Shown: positions 15,701-23,421 of the stretch, piece after piece
How positions within the stretch are numbered: position 1 is the first letter of the stretch
How the letters are laid out: each line of letters starts with the position of its first letter
From: DASZIT01 sp036264255
GTDB lineage: Bacteria; Actinomycetota; Acidimicrobiia; Acidimicrobiales; RAAP-2
Reading direction: 5' to 3'
Assembly: GCA_036264255.1 (NCBI GenBank)
Contig: DATARI010000126.1
Location: 1-23,666, forward strand
Length of the DNA stretch: 23,666 nt
Position numbers and translations under genes: made by a program
The notes under the pieces: generated by a model
Databases searched by the model: none
Told to the model about the DNA's origin: nothing
Seen by the model: only the letters and a program-made list of their open reading frames with translations

Positions 15701-16803
15701 GCCCCGATCAGCGCCCGGCCGGCGATGACCTCGGGGAGGCGCTTGAGGATGTCGGGAATCGGCTTCAGCACCCCGGTGGCCAGCCACGAGTCGCCGGCGT
15801 CGTTGGCCCGACCCGCCTTCTTCTTCTGCAGCAGCAGGGCGACCAGGATGACGGCCAGGAACACCACGTCGGTCACCGACTCCTGGCGGACGTTGAAGCC
15901 CACCACCGAGTTGATGATGCCGAGCCCGACCCCCGCCCCGAACGCCACCGGCAGGTTCTCCATCCGGGCGATGACCGCGGCGGCCAGCGCCGGCAGCAAC
16001 AGGGTGGGCCCGGCGGCGGCCGACAGGGTCAGACCCTGGGACGGCGCGTTGACCATCACCGTGAGGGCGGCCAGGCCGCCGGCGATGATCCAGACCAGGG
16101 TGCCGAGCCGCTTGACCGGGATGCCGAGCAGCAGGGCCCGCTCCGAGTTGTCGGCCACCGACCGGACCGCCACCCCGTAGTCGGTGCGGAGCAGGAACCA
16201 GCCGAGCCCGAGGAGGACCACCGGCACCACACAGGCGATCAGCAGGTCGTCCCCGTTGAACAGCACCGGGTGGATGTTGACGTGGAACCGGGTGAGCGGG
16301 GTGGGGAGCCCGCCGACCAGGGGCGGTCCGTGGAACCAGCCCGGGACCAGCAGCTGGATGCCGCCGAGGGCCTGGGCCAGGCCGATGGTGGCGACCATGG
16401 CGATGAGCCGGGGGGCATTGAAGAACCGGCGCATCACCAGGTCGACCCCGGCCCCCAGCAGTGCGCCGATGACCAGTCCCGCCCCGAGGGCGATGAACCA
16501 GTTCCAGTGTTCGCCGAGGTCGAGCATCACCCCGATGGTCCCGGCCAGCCCACCCATGGCGCCGTAGGCGAAGTTGATGATCCGGGTCGACTTGTAGGTC
16601 AGCACCAGCCCGAGGGCGAGGAGTCCGTTGACCGCCCCCAGCTCCGCCCCCTGGAGCAACAGCCCGAGCGGGGCGGTGTGGGGGGCGAGAGCCGGCACCA
16701 CGAAGATGACCAGCAGGGCGGCCAGCACCACCAGCAGGGTGCCCCGGACGCGGGGGGAGAGCCCGGTGAAGAACGACGGGATCTGGATGGTGGGGGCGCG
16801 CAC
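12766..16803 (-). CDS. Four-domain Liv-type ABC transporter: LivH-LivM permeases fused to LivF-LivG ATPases
   Basis: A single 1345-residue frame. Residues about 45-325 are a LivH permease (NGLLALGLVLTYKSTRIINFAYG at 59-81). Residues about 360-660 are a LivM permease (LSGWSGNISLGQFAFAGIGG at 405-424; AVIGGLSSISGALLG at 604-618). A Gly/Pro-rich linker spans 675-795. Residues 797-1030 are a LivF ATPase: Walker A GTNGAGKST (830-838), LSGGEQQ (932-938), Walker B VLMIDE (952-957), VEQS in place of the H-loop as in LivF. A 45-residue linker follows. Residues 1078-1335 are a LivG ATPase: GHNGAGKTT (1114-1122), LSTGTRR (1231-1237), VLLLDE (1251-1256), H-loop H1289. The system imports branched-chain or other hydrophobic amino acids or amides; normally these are four separate proteins. 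The start is GTG, 24 nt after the substrate-binding protein gene, so they share an operon. Confidence 0.93.
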   Translation of the reverse strand: MRAPTIQIPSFFTGLSPRVRGTLLVVLAALLVIFVVPALAPHTAPLGLLLQGAELGAVNGLLALGLVLTYKSTRIINFAYGAMGGLAGTIGVMLDLGEHWNWFIALGAGLVIGALLGAGVDLVMRRFFNAPRLIAMVATIGLAQALGGIQLLVPGWFHGPPLVGGLPTPLTRFHVNIHPVLFNGDDLLIACVVPVVLLGLGWFLLRTDYGVAVRSVADNSERALLLGIPVKRLGTLVWIIAGGLAALTVMVNAPSQGLTLSAAAGPTLLLPALAAAVIARMENLPVAFGAGVGLGIINSVVGFNVRQESVTDVVFLAVILVALLLQKKKAGRANDAGDSWLATGVLKPIPDILKRLPEVIAGRALIGAAIAAVLIATPLLAGPGTTLEFTVAIIFGIVAVSLVCLSGWSGNISLGQFAFAGIGGVIAGDLIEKSNVDFFVSLLCAAVGGAVLAVLVGLPALLIRGMFLAATTLALAVAVDSFFLNPTNFASIIPQGFLRPVLWKRFDLANGRTYYFFCLAILLVAVVFVKGLRKARAGRVLLANRDNQNAASAMAVPSIRVKLVGFMLAGSIAGIAGALYATSLRGVGFHTFDSSLSLVVFSMAVIGGLSSISGALLGVALIEIASDALPQYQLLFTGFGLLVVLLVLPGGLGVGIQFVRDRVLRVVAERRGLLVPSLVADRRDDPGSGADGHDAHAPKEDSLLAAALTGDGPSAGNGHGSTVRYGVGPDVDQPGAIPDPFGTGAPARPAAPVGTGSVSAPVPEFTGAPTGQQFAGEPTGELETALGPEFEHTRPLALRCQAVEVSYGPVQILFGIDLDVAEGEIVALLGTNGAGKSTLLKGITGLAKVGGGSVEFAGRNITNKAPNTVAHLGLSLMPGGRGIFPTLTVEENLRLGAWLVRKNRAMSTAARKRVLALFPILDSRYHQQAGNLSGGEQQMLSLAMALMVTPKVLMIDELSLGLAPTIVAQLMDVVAMLHRDGTTIVVVEQSVNVALELAQRAVFLEKGEVRFSGPTAELLDRPDILRSVFIAGASAVTNGQGGDGADQDMSRTHEVQVANPAAALGGGVLTRVAPDANASVVLECRGVIKRFGGITAVNDVHIGLRNGEILGLIGHNGAGKTTLFDLMSGFLPLDGGQILLGGMNIGTWPAHMRATAGLGRTFQEARLFPSLTVQETIAVAFERHLFSRDLIAAGLRLPASLDSEYDVSLKVDELVTLMGLGAFAEKLVGELSTGTRRIVELACVLAQDPAVLLLDEPSGGVAQRETEAMGPLLQRVQIHSGCSILVVEHDMPLLTAICDRMIALELGEVIAEGTPAEVLDHPLVVESYLGTKESAIQRSGVGALR

Positions 16804-16827
16804 GGTCCTAGCGATCCGATCCGGCGG

Positions 16828-18546
16828 CTACGAGCCCGAGCCGAAGCCGGCGGGCAGTGGCGGGTTGCCGGCGGGGACGCCGCCGAACTTGTAGCGCGGC
16901 CCCATGGCGACGTAGGCCCCCTGCTTGCCGTTGTAGGTGGAGGTCTTGTTGGGGTCCCAGTAGATCTCCTGGAAGTCGACCTGGGGCGAGTAGTGCCCGG
17001 CCGGCATCAGCCAGGTGCCGAACTCGGCGTTGGGGGCGCCGGCCACACTGCCCGGATAGGCGCGCTCCCCCTGCTCGAAGGTCTGGGGGGTGAGGTTGGG
17101 CCCGGCCATCTGGATGCCGATCACCATCTGGTACATCTGGGCGTAGATGAGGTCGACGATGTTGGCCGGCTCGTCAGAGCGGACCGACTTGTAGGCGGCA
17201 TAGCCGAGGGTGGCGTTCTTCGGCAGGGTCGGTCCCTGGAAGCTGACCCCGAAGGCGTGGGACCACTCGGACTGGGTGAACAGCTGGCCGACGATGTCGT
17301 TGTCGGTGAGGGCGACGCCGGCCACGATCCACTCGGGGGTGAAGGCCTGCTCGTGGGCCCGGGAGGTGAGATAGACGGGCATCACCGGGTCGCAACCGCA
17401 GACCACGGTGGTGATGCCGTCGTTCTGGAGCTTGGCGTCGATGGTGGCGGCCTGGCTGGAGAGGGTGCCCAGGTTGAGCTGGTACTGGATGTCGTCGGTG
17501 ACCGGGTGGCCGGCCGCCTGGAACTCCTGGACGGCGACGTTGGCGCTCGACTGGTACCAGGGGTTGTCGGGGGCGATGATGGCGATCTTCCGCGGCTGGT
17601 TCTTCAGCGAGCCCCCGGCGTAGGCCGCCGGCTTCCCGGCCAGCTGGGCCAGCCCGGCCTGGGCGGTGGCGGCCACCACGTCATTGCCCTCGGTGGCGAT
17701 GCTCCACATGTAGGGGTCGTACTGGCCCATGAACGAGGCCGACAGGTAGGGCGATCCGAAGGAGAGCACCTTCTGCTGGGCCAGGGCCACGTCGTAGGGC
17801 TCGGTGGTGCCGTCGAGCTCGGCGAACGCCTTCATCTGCTGGCCGACGGTGATGGCGTCGGCCTGGGCCTGCTGCTGGCCCTGGCCGAGCAGCTCGGCGG
17901 TCTGGCTGCCCTGGCCGTTGAACGGCATGATGTTGATCTTCCGCCCGTAGAGCTGGAAGTTCTTGTTGAAGTAGTCGGCCAGCCCCTGGACGGTGCGGAT
18001 GACGTCGGCCGGGCTGTCGAGGAACTGGGCCCCGCCGATCTGGGCCAGGGTCTGCTGGAACCCGGGGTCGCTGGTCTGCCGGTAGGAGACGTTGATCTGG
18101 GTGGGGGTCACGCCCATGGAGGTGGCCCCGCCGTTGCTGCCGGAGAAGGCGATGCAGGGGGGCGAGTAGGGGTCGCCGGTGACCTGGAGCGTCTTGCCCG
18201 GACACGGGCTGGCGGTGCCGCCGGCCACCTGGCCGGAGGAGCCACCGCTCGATGACCCGGCCGATCCCGCACTCCCCGCCGAGCCGGCGGTGCCGGTCCC
18301 GGCCGCGCCGGCCGCCCCGGTCTTCCCGGCGGCGCTGGTGCCGGTCCCGGTACCGGTTCCGGTTCCCACCTGCTTGGTCTTGGTCACCGTCTGCTGCTGG
18401 GGGGCGACGCTGGGCACGAACACCGCCATCAACGCGAACGCCACCAGCAGGGCGGCCAGCGGCCCGTAGCCCTTCAGGAGCCGGAGCTCCCCGGGCGAGG
18501 TGGGCAGCCGCAACTTGGAGGTGCCGTTGGATGCTGCGTCGGTCAT
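16828..18546 (-). CDS. Membrane-anchored ABC substrate-binding protein (LivK-like, Peripla_BP_6)
   Basis: 572 residues. Residues 1-27 are cytoplasmic and a single TM helix spans about 28-48 (PLAALLVAFALMAVFVPSV). There is no lipobox, so it is anchored by an uncleaved helix instead of a lipid. Residues 61-112 are a low-complexity Gly/Thr/Ser/Ala linker with five Gly-Thr repeats. The type I periplasmic-binding fold follows from about 140 (MGVTPTQINVSYRQ; KIAIIAPDNPWYQSSANVAVQEF; TTVVCGCDPVMPVY). C115 and C131 probably form a disulfide. It should deliver the ligand to the fused Liv transporter encoded 24 nt downstream. Its ATG overlaps the stop codon of the upstream surface-protein gene (ATGA), and the ribosome site GGAGAG lies inside that gene, indicating translational coupling. 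The ligand cannot be told from sequence; branched-chain amino acids are only one option for this family. Confidence 0.9.
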   Translation of the reverse strand: MTDAASNGTSKLRLPTSPGELRLLKGYGPLAALLVAFALMAVFVPSVAPQQQTVTKTKQVGTGTGTGTGTSAAGKTGAAGAAGTGTAGSAGSAGSAGSSSGGSSGQVAGGTASPCPGKTLQVTGDPYSPPCIAFSGSNGGATSMGVTPTQINVSYRQTSDPGFQQTLAQIGGAQFLDSPADVIRTVQGLADYFNKNFQLYGRKINIMPFNGQGSQTAELLGQGQQQAQADAITVGQQMKAFAELDGTTEPYDVALAQQKVLSFGSPYLSASFMGQYDPYMWSIATEGNDVVAATAQAGLAQLAGKPAAYAGGSLKNQPRKIAIIAPDNPWYQSSANVAVQEFQAAGHPVTDDIQYQLNLGTLSSQAATIDAKLQNDGITTVVCGCDPVMPVYLTSRAHEQAFTPEWIVAGVALTDNDIVGQLFTQSEWSHAFGVSFQGPTLPKNATLGYAAYKSVRSDEPANIVDLIYAQMYQMVIGIQMAGPNLTPQTFEQGERAYPGSVAGAPNAEFGTWLMPAGHYSPQVDFQEIYWDPNKTSTYNGKQGAYVAMGPRYKFGGVPAGNPPLPAGFGSGS

Positions 18547-20060
18547 AGCGTCTCTCCGATACTCATCAGGCGTCGGCGGCGTTGTCGGACGAAATCCCAG
18601 GCAAAGGCGGCCAGCAGCAGCCCGAGGGCGATGAGCGCGATCCAGACCGCCGCCCCGCCGCCGCTACAGGAGCCCCCCGAAGCACTGAGGCTGGCGCAGG
18701 CCGAGGTCTTGGTGGTGGGCCCGAGGGACTGGGCCCCCGACGGTCCCGAGGAGGACGGGGTGGAAGAGGAGGTGTCCGACAGGCCGGAGGAGCCCGAGGT
18801 CCCGGGGATGAAGGGGGTGCCGGCGTCGCCGGGGGTGAAGGTGCCGGTCGAGCCGCCGGTGTCGGAGGGGGCGGTATTGCCGGAGAGCCCGAAGGTCCCG
18901 AAGGCGTTGACCGGGGGGTCGGCGTTGATGTTGACGGTGGCCCCGCCGAGGTTGACGTCAAGGCCGCCACCGCCGGCCGGGACCCCGAGGGCGATGTCGC
19001 CGACCGGCAGCAGGTCGCCGCTGAGTTGGCAGTTGGCGGCGATGAGAGCGCTGTCGATGGCGGTCTTGAGGGGCTGGGCGGCGGTCAGCTGGCTGCCGAT
19101 CACCGCCGCCCCGAGGGCGGAGTTGTCGATCCCGATCGACAGCGGGGAGATCTTGGCGGTGGCGCCGTTGCCGTCATGGCTGTTGGCGGTCAGGGTCGAC
19201 GCCGGGAGGTTGATCCGGAACCCGGTGGGGGAGAGGGCGGTGTTGACGATGCCGATGGCGGTGGCCAGCTGGGCCGGGGTGGGGGTGGGAAGGGTCACCC
19301 CGGCGACCACCGCCGCCCCCATGGTGAAGGTGGCGGTCGAAGTGTTGGCCGCCCCCGACTGCTGGGAGGCCTCCCAGTGGAGGCCCTTCAGCACGACCAG
19401 GCCGCCGAGGAGGGAGAGCGACCCGATGTCGACCGAGGAGTCGACGCTCCGGGTCTGGTTGTTGACCACCCCGGCGGAGGCGGCGCTGTTGAGGCCGGAC
19501 AGGTCGATGGCCCCGGCCACCGCGAAGTCACCGCCCTTGGTGGAGGACGACGCCGACGGGGTCCCGGTCACCGATGCCTGCTCGACGCCAGCCCCGGCTC
19601 CCGACCCGTTGAAGGCGCCGGCCACCGTGAGGGTCTTGCTGGGGGGTGCGGCGTTGTTCTCGAGGGACACCGGCTGGGGCAGCGAGGAGGCGGGGACGGC
19701 GGCCGGCATGTTGCAGCTGGCGGTGGTGAGGATGGTCCCGATCACCCCGAGGTTGAGGGTCTGGGAGAGGGCCTTGGCCAGCCCCTGCTCGTACTCGGCG
19801 TTGGAGGTGGACATGGTGATGGTGTAGCCGAGGCCGCCGGTGGAGGGGACCAGCGACAGCGCCGAGGCGGTGGCCGTCGAGGTGCCGGGGTAGAAGGTGC
19901 CGGTGTCGGCCGAGGCGCCACCCGGGGCGGTGGCGAACACCGTCACCGTGGTGGCGGCGAACAGCACCAGGGCGAGAAGGGTCCGTCGATAATTCCGGAG
20001 CCCCGACCTGCCTGATTTTCCCCCGATTTGCGACCCCCCGAGGCGCGATGAACGTGTCAC
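18543..20060 (-). CDS. Secreted surface protein with C-terminal membrane anchor, first gene of Liv operon
   Basis: 505 residues, family not recognised. There is an N-terminal signal peptide: basic RNYRR near residue 23, hydrophobic LLALVLFAATTVTVFATA, likely cleavage after ASA near residue 51. A large Gly/Ala/Ser/Thr-rich, probably beta-rich ectodomain follows. Then a Ser/Pro/Thr-rich stalk (about 405-465) and a final TM helix (AAVWIALIALGLLLAAFAW) with a basic RQRRRRL tail. No LPxTG motif is present, so it is not a standard sortase substrate. A few paired Cys occur (SACASLSASGGSC close to the C-terminus). The start is GTG at 20060, with AGGGGGAGAG just upstream. It overlaps the substrate-binding protein gene by 4 nt. 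The context suggests a partner for the transporter, such as a cell-envelope scaffold or ligand-capture protein; this is inference. Confidence 0.82.
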   Translation of the reverse strand: MTRSSRLGGSQIGGKSGRSGLRNYRRTLLALVLFAATTVTVFATAPGGASADTGTFYPGTSTATASALSLVPSTGGLGYTITMSTSNAEYEQGLAKALSQTLNLGVIGTILTTASCNMPAAVPASSLPQPVSLENNAAPPSKTLTVAGAFNGSGAGAGVEQASVTGTPSASSSTKGGDFAVAGAIDLSGLNSAASAGVVNNQTRSVDSSVDIGSLSLLGGLVVLKGLHWEASQQSGAANTSTATFTMGAAVVAGVTLPTPTPAQLATAIGIVNTALSPTGFRINLPASTLTANSHDGNGATAKISPLSIGIDNSALGAAVIGSQLTAAQPLKTAIDSALIAANCQLSGDLLPVGDIALGVPAGGGGLDVNLGGATVNINADPPVNAFGTFGLSGNTAPSDTGGSTGTFTPGDAGTPFIPGTSGSSGLSDTSSSTPSSSGPSGAQSLGPTTKTSACASLSASGGSCSGGGAAVWIALIALGLLLAAFAWDFVRQRRRRLMSIGETL

Positions 20061-20101
20061 CGAGGCTCTCCCCCTAACACTGGCAACGAAATCCCCCCAA
20101 A

Positions 20102-20113
20102 CTGTAGCTACAG
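20102..20113. repeat. 12-bp perfect palindrome upstream of the Liv operon
   Basis: CTGTAGCTACAG lies 42-53 nt before the GTG of the surface-protein gene, in its promoter or 5' leader region. A TANNNT-like box (TACAGT, minus strand) overlaps it, but no good -35 is visible. It is a candidate regulator site for the operon. Confidence 0.35.
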
Positions 20114-20189
20114 GTAGAACGCTGAACCCGGCGGTAACTTACGAAATGAATCCAGCCCTGGGAAGTTGCAACCGGTTCTAGTTAGCTCC

Positions 20190-21905
20190 TCACCGGCCGC
20201 TCGGGACCGGCTGGGGTCCCCGCAACAGGCGTCCGGGGAGCTCCCCCGTGCCTGCATCGTGCTCCCTGACCACCGTGCCCGACTTCACCGTGGCGATATA
20301 CCCACGGGCCCGCTGAATCATGCGCTGCCCGGAGGCGGGGAGGTCGTAGACCAGCTCGGGGGCCTCCAGGGTGAGGCCTTCATGGTCGATCACGTTGAGG
20401 TCGGCGATATAGCCCGGGGCCAGCAGGCCCCGGTCGTTGAGGCCGTAGAGCTGGGCGGTGCGGCGGGTCTGGAGGTGGACCACCTGTTCGATGGGGAGCT
20501 TCTCCCCCCGATGGCGGTCCCGGGCCCAGTGGGTGAGCATGAAGGTGGGCAGGCTGGCATCGCAGAGCACCCCGCAGTGGGCGCCCCCGTCGCCCAGCCC
20601 GAGCACGGTGGCCGGGTGGATCAGCATCTCCCGGACCGCATCCAGGTTGCCGGCGGCGTAGTCGAGGATCGGGAGGTAGAGCAGCTCGTGGCCGTCCCGG
20701 CCCAGCATCAGGTCGTAGAGCACCTCCATCGCCGGCCGACCCTCCCGGGCCGCCACCGCCGCCACCGCCGATTCGGGGGCCGGCTCGTAGTCGGGCGGGT
20801 CGCCCAGCGGGAACAGCTTGTGCAGGCTGGCCAGCAGCAGGGCCACGAACCCACCGGGGGTGGGCTGCTCGGCCAGGATCGCCGCCCGGACCTCCGGGGT
20901 CCGGAGCCGGGCCACCCGCTCGGCCAGCGGCAAAGAGGCGATCTCGGCGTAGGCCCGGTGGTGGGAGAAGGGGTGGGTCTTCGACTCGAACCCGACCATC
21001 AGCGAGGTGGGCTTCCCCGCCACCTGGGGGACCAGCCAGGCCCCCTGGCGGTTGGCCGCCACCCCCCGGTCGACCCACTCCCGCCAGAGGTCGGGGGCGA
21101 AGTCGGGCTGGAGGACCTGGTAGGTGACCGGCACCCCGGCCCGCTTGGAGATCTCCGCCATCCAGGCGAACTCGCCGTCCAGGTCCATCATGTCGCTGGC
21201 CAGGGAGAACACCCGGTGTCCGGCCTTTCCCAGCGCCTCGCCGATGGCGATCAGCTCGTCGGCCGGGGCGTAGGTGCCGGCGGCCAGCTCCCCGTCCTTG
21301 GCCCGGTGGAGGATGGTGCGGGTGGTGGAGGCGCCGATCGCCCCGGCGTGGACCGCCTCCCGGACCAGGGACGCCATCTCGGCGATCTCCTCGGCGCTGG
21401 CCTCGTCGTTGCCCCGCCCCTCCCCGAGCACGAAGGCCCGCAGCGCCCCGTGGGGGACCAGGGCGGCGACGTTGAGGACCCGCTCGCCCCGCTCCACCTC
21501 GTCGAGGTACTCGGGGAACGACTCCCAGTTCCAGCTCATCCCCTCGGCCAGCGCGCTGCCGGGGATGTCCTCCACCCCTTCCATCAGCTGGATCAGCCAC
21601 TCCCGGTCGGAGGCCCGGGCGGGGGCGAAACCCACCCCGCAGTTGCCGGTGACCACCGTGGTCACCCCGTGCCAGCCCGACGGCGACACCTCGGGGTCCC
21701 AGGTCACCTGGCCGTCGTAGTGGGTGTGGATGTCCACCCACCCGGGGGTGACCAGCAGGCCGTCGGCGTCGATCTCCCGCCGGCCCTTCTCCTCCACCGT
21801 GCCGACGGCCACCACCTGGTGGCCGTCGACGGCGACATCGCCGGTGAAGGTGGGACGGCCGCTGCCGTCGGCGATGGTGCCTCCCCGGATGACCAGATCG
21901 TGCAT
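20190..21905 (-). CDS. N-acyl-D-amino-acid deacylase-like amidohydrolase
   Basis: 571 residues of the metal-dependent amidohydrolase superfamily, D-aminoacylase-like branch, which hydrolyses N-acyl-D-amino acids or related amides. Visible motifs are the N-terminal beta-sandwich start (MHDLVIRGGTIADGSG), HTHYDGQ with metal ligands H60 and H62, GNCGVG with the bridging Cys C89, the catalytic-Asp loop GLGDGGAH (D439), and the closing LAPGYIADLNVID. In D-aminoacylase the next His ligand sits in a Ser-His-x-Lys strand. Here the corresponding region reads VTYQVLQPD (258-268), so the second metal site or substrate may differ. The cytoplasmic location is inferred from the absence of a signal peptide. 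GGAG lies 6 nt before the ATG. It follows the FAD oxidoreductase gene by 25 nt and is likely its operon partner. Confidence 0.87.
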   Translation of the reverse strand: MHDLVIRGGTIADGSGRPTFTGDVAVDGHQVVAVGTVEEKGRREIDADGLLVTPGWVDIHTHYDGQVTWDPEVSPSGWHGVTTVVTGNCGVGFAPARASDREWLIQLMEGVEDIPGSALAEGMSWNWESFPEYLDEVERGERVLNVAALVPHGALRAFVLGEGRGNDEASAEEIAEMASLVREAVHAGAIGASTTRTILHRAKDGELAAGTYAPADELIAIGEALGKAGHRVFSLASDMMDLDGEFAWMAEISKRAGVPVTYQVLQPDFAPDLWREWVDRGVAANRQGAWLVPQVAGKPTSLMVGFESKTHPFSHHRAYAEIASLPLAERVARLRTPEVRAAILAEQPTPGGFVALLLASLHKLFPLGDPPDYEPAPESAVAAVAAREGRPAMEVLYDLMLGRDGHELLYLPILDYAAGNLDAVREMLIHPATVLGLGDGGAHCGVLCDASLPTFMLTHWARDRHRGEKLPIEQVVHLQTRRTAQLYGLNDRGLLAPGYIADLNVIDHEGLTLEAPELVYDLPASGQRMIQRARGYIATVKSGTVVREHDAGTGELPGRLLRGPQPVPSGR

Positions 21906-21930
21906 GAGGGCTCCTTCGGTTCGGGCTGGC

Positions 21931-23358
21931 TCAGGCGGCCAGGGTGCTCAACAGGGCTTCCCTCTCCACCCGGACAGGTGAGGAGGAGGATCCAAAACTC
22001 TGGGGGTCGTTGACCAGGGCGAGGACCCGGGAGACGAAGTCGGAGTCGGTGAACAGCTCATCCGGCCGGACCAGCATGTTGACCAGCCGCATCAGGCCCC
22101 GGGCCACCACCGGGTCGGGGACCGCCCCGAACATCACCTCGAGGACCAGGGCCCCGAACCGCCGGGCGAACTGGTCGGCGTCGGAGCTGGGGTCGGCGTT
22201 CTGGCGCTGGGCGTCCGACATCACCGAGGCGTAGAACCACGGCTCGACCTCCAACGCCGAGGCCGCCTCGTAGGCGGACGCCCGGGCCACCAGGTCGTCG
22301 GGGTGGGCGGCGAAGGCAGAGGCCAGCAGCGCCGCCTGGACCAGGGCGAGGGAGCAGCCCCGGCCGTAGAAGGGGTTGGTGCAGGTATGGGCGTCGCCCA
22401 CCGCCTGGAAGCCGAGGACGGTGGGCAAGCCATCCGGACCGGTGAAGCTGCGCAGCCGGTTGACGAACCCGCCCATCGGCCGGACCTCCCCCAATCCGCT
22501 GAGCCCACCGCCCTCGAAGAAGCTGGCCGGTCCGGGGAGCTGCCGGCAGGCCCGGTCGAACCGGCCGGCATCCAGCAGCGCCCGGCGCAGCTCGGGGTCT
22601 TTCGCCGGAATGGCGAGGGTCAGTGACAGGGTGTCGCCGTCGCCGGGGATGGCCAGGTACTTGACGAAGCCGAGGTCGCCCCCGAGCCGCGGGTTCAGCT
22701 CGGTGCCGATCGGCGGCCGGTGGTACCAGCGGGTGAGGTAGATGAGCTCGGTGTCGGTCACCTGTTCGGGTACCTCCACCCCCAGCGGCGCCAGCCACTT
22801 GGGGACGTCGCCCCGCCGGCCGGTACAGGCCACCACCGAGCCGTAGACCACCGAGCCGTCGTCGAGGATCATCCCGGTCACCAGCGGAAGCCCGCCGTGC
22901 CCCTCCGCCGACAGCAGGCCCTCGACCCCCACTCCCGACCGCACCCGCACCCCCGGTGCGGCCAGGACCGCCCGGCGCAGCTCCCACTCGAAGGTGGTGC
23001 GGCGCATGATCATGATGGTGAGCTCGTCGTCGCTCGGGTCGCGGTCCTCCCAGGTGTCGAACGGGGAGACGGTCTCGATCCCCGAGGCGATGAGGCTCTG
23101 GTAGAGGTCGGGAAAGCTTTCCCGTAGCTCCTTGGTCATCCGGGCCAGAAACCCGTGGGTCTGATGGGCCTGGGGTGTTCCCCGGCGCTCGGTGAGGAAG
23201 GCCGCCTCCGGGTCGGCGATCTCCGGCAACGGGTCGCGCTCGATCAGGGTCACCCGGCGACCGGTGCGCGAAACGGCCAGGGCGGTGGCCATCCCGGCCA
23301 CGCTCCCCCCGATCACCACCACGTCGTCCCGAGCTGAACCTCTCACCCCATCACCCAC
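21931..23358 (-). CDS. FAD-dependent oxidoreductase / monooxygenase-like
   Basis: From the GTG at 23358 the protein has 475 residues. The N-terminal Rossmann motif is VVVIGGSVAGMATALAVS followed by VTLIERD, binding the FAD ADP moiety. A second FAD motif, VGDAHTCTNPFYGRGCSLAL, is typical of the PHBH/squalene-epoxidase-like group of flavin hydroxylases. No TM segment is obvious. The substrate is unknown. The open frame extends to a TTG at 23412, but that lies inside the inverted repeat of the shared promoter region. The GTG at 23358 has GGAG with a 6-base spacer and leaves ten residues before the Rossmann strand, so I prefer it; GTG at 23346 is another option. It leads an operon with the amidohydrolase and diverges from the TetR gene, which is its likely regulator. 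Confidence 0.86.
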   Translation of the reverse strand: MGDGVRGSARDDVVVIGGSVAGMATALAVSRTGRRVTLIERDPLPEIADPEAAFLTERRGTPQAHQTHGFLARMTKELRESFPDLYQSLIASGIETVSPFDTWEDRDPSDDELTIMIMRRTTFEWELRRAVLAAPGVRVRSGVGVEGLLSAEGHGGLPLVTGMILDDGSVVYGSVVACTGRRGDVPKWLAPLGVEVPEQVTDTELIYLTRWYHRPPIGTELNPRLGGDLGFVKYLAIPGDGDTLSLTLAIPAKDPELRRALLDAGRFDRACRQLPGPASFFEGGGLSGLGEVRPMGGFVNRLRSFTGPDGLPTVLGFQAVGDAHTCTNPFYGRGCSLALVQAALLASAFAAHPDDLVARASAYEAASALEVEPWFYASVMSDAQRQNADPSSDADQFARRFGALVLEVMFGAVPDPVVARGLMRLVNMLVRPDELFTDSDFVSRVLALVNDPQSFGSSSSPVRVEREALLSTLAA

Positions 23359-23364
23359 CCGCAG

Positions 23365-23368
23365 CTCC
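23365..23368 (-). promoter_or_regulatory. Ribosome binding site that fixes the FAD oxidoreductase start
   Basis: GGAG on the minus strand, 6 bases before the GTG at 23358. The upstream TTG (23412) and downstream GTG (23346) have no comparable site. Confidence 0.6.
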
Positions 23369-23392
23369 GATCCACTCTCTAACCCCCCTTGT

Positions 23393-23421
23393 TTGATAAC
23401 GGGCGTTGCCAACTGTAGGGT
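23393..23421 (+). promoter_or_regulatory. Candidate promoter for the TetR gene
   Basis: -35 TTGATA (23393-23398), 17-base spacer, -10 TAGGGT (23416-23421). This matches the TANNNT pattern of high-GC actinobacterial promoters. Transcription would start near 23428, within the right arm of the inverted repeat and about 25 nt before the TetR ATG. Confidence 0.45.

Noticed and set aside
12841..18255. An open frame of about 1800 codons on the plus strand, the longest in the window
   Set aside because: It is exactly antisense to the fused Liv gene and the binding-protein gene, whose domains are unmistakable. Its composition is Gly/Arg/His/Asp/Gln-rich with no fold or family, as expected for the shadow of high-GC coding DNA.
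18331..18370. Simple-sequence GGTACC/GGAACC-type run as a possible repeat element
   Set aside because: It encodes the Gly-Thr tether of the substrate-binding protein in frame, so it is protein low complexity and not an independent DNA repeat.
20166..22013. A 615-codon plus-strand frame near the right end
   Set aside because: It is antisense to the amidohydrolase gene with its clear metal-binding motifs, and shows no family features of its own.
23359..23412. TTG start for the FAD oxidoreductase at 23412
   Set aside because: It would place the start codon and first codons inside the promoter inverted repeat, with no ribosome site; the GTG at 23358 has GGAG at proper spacing.
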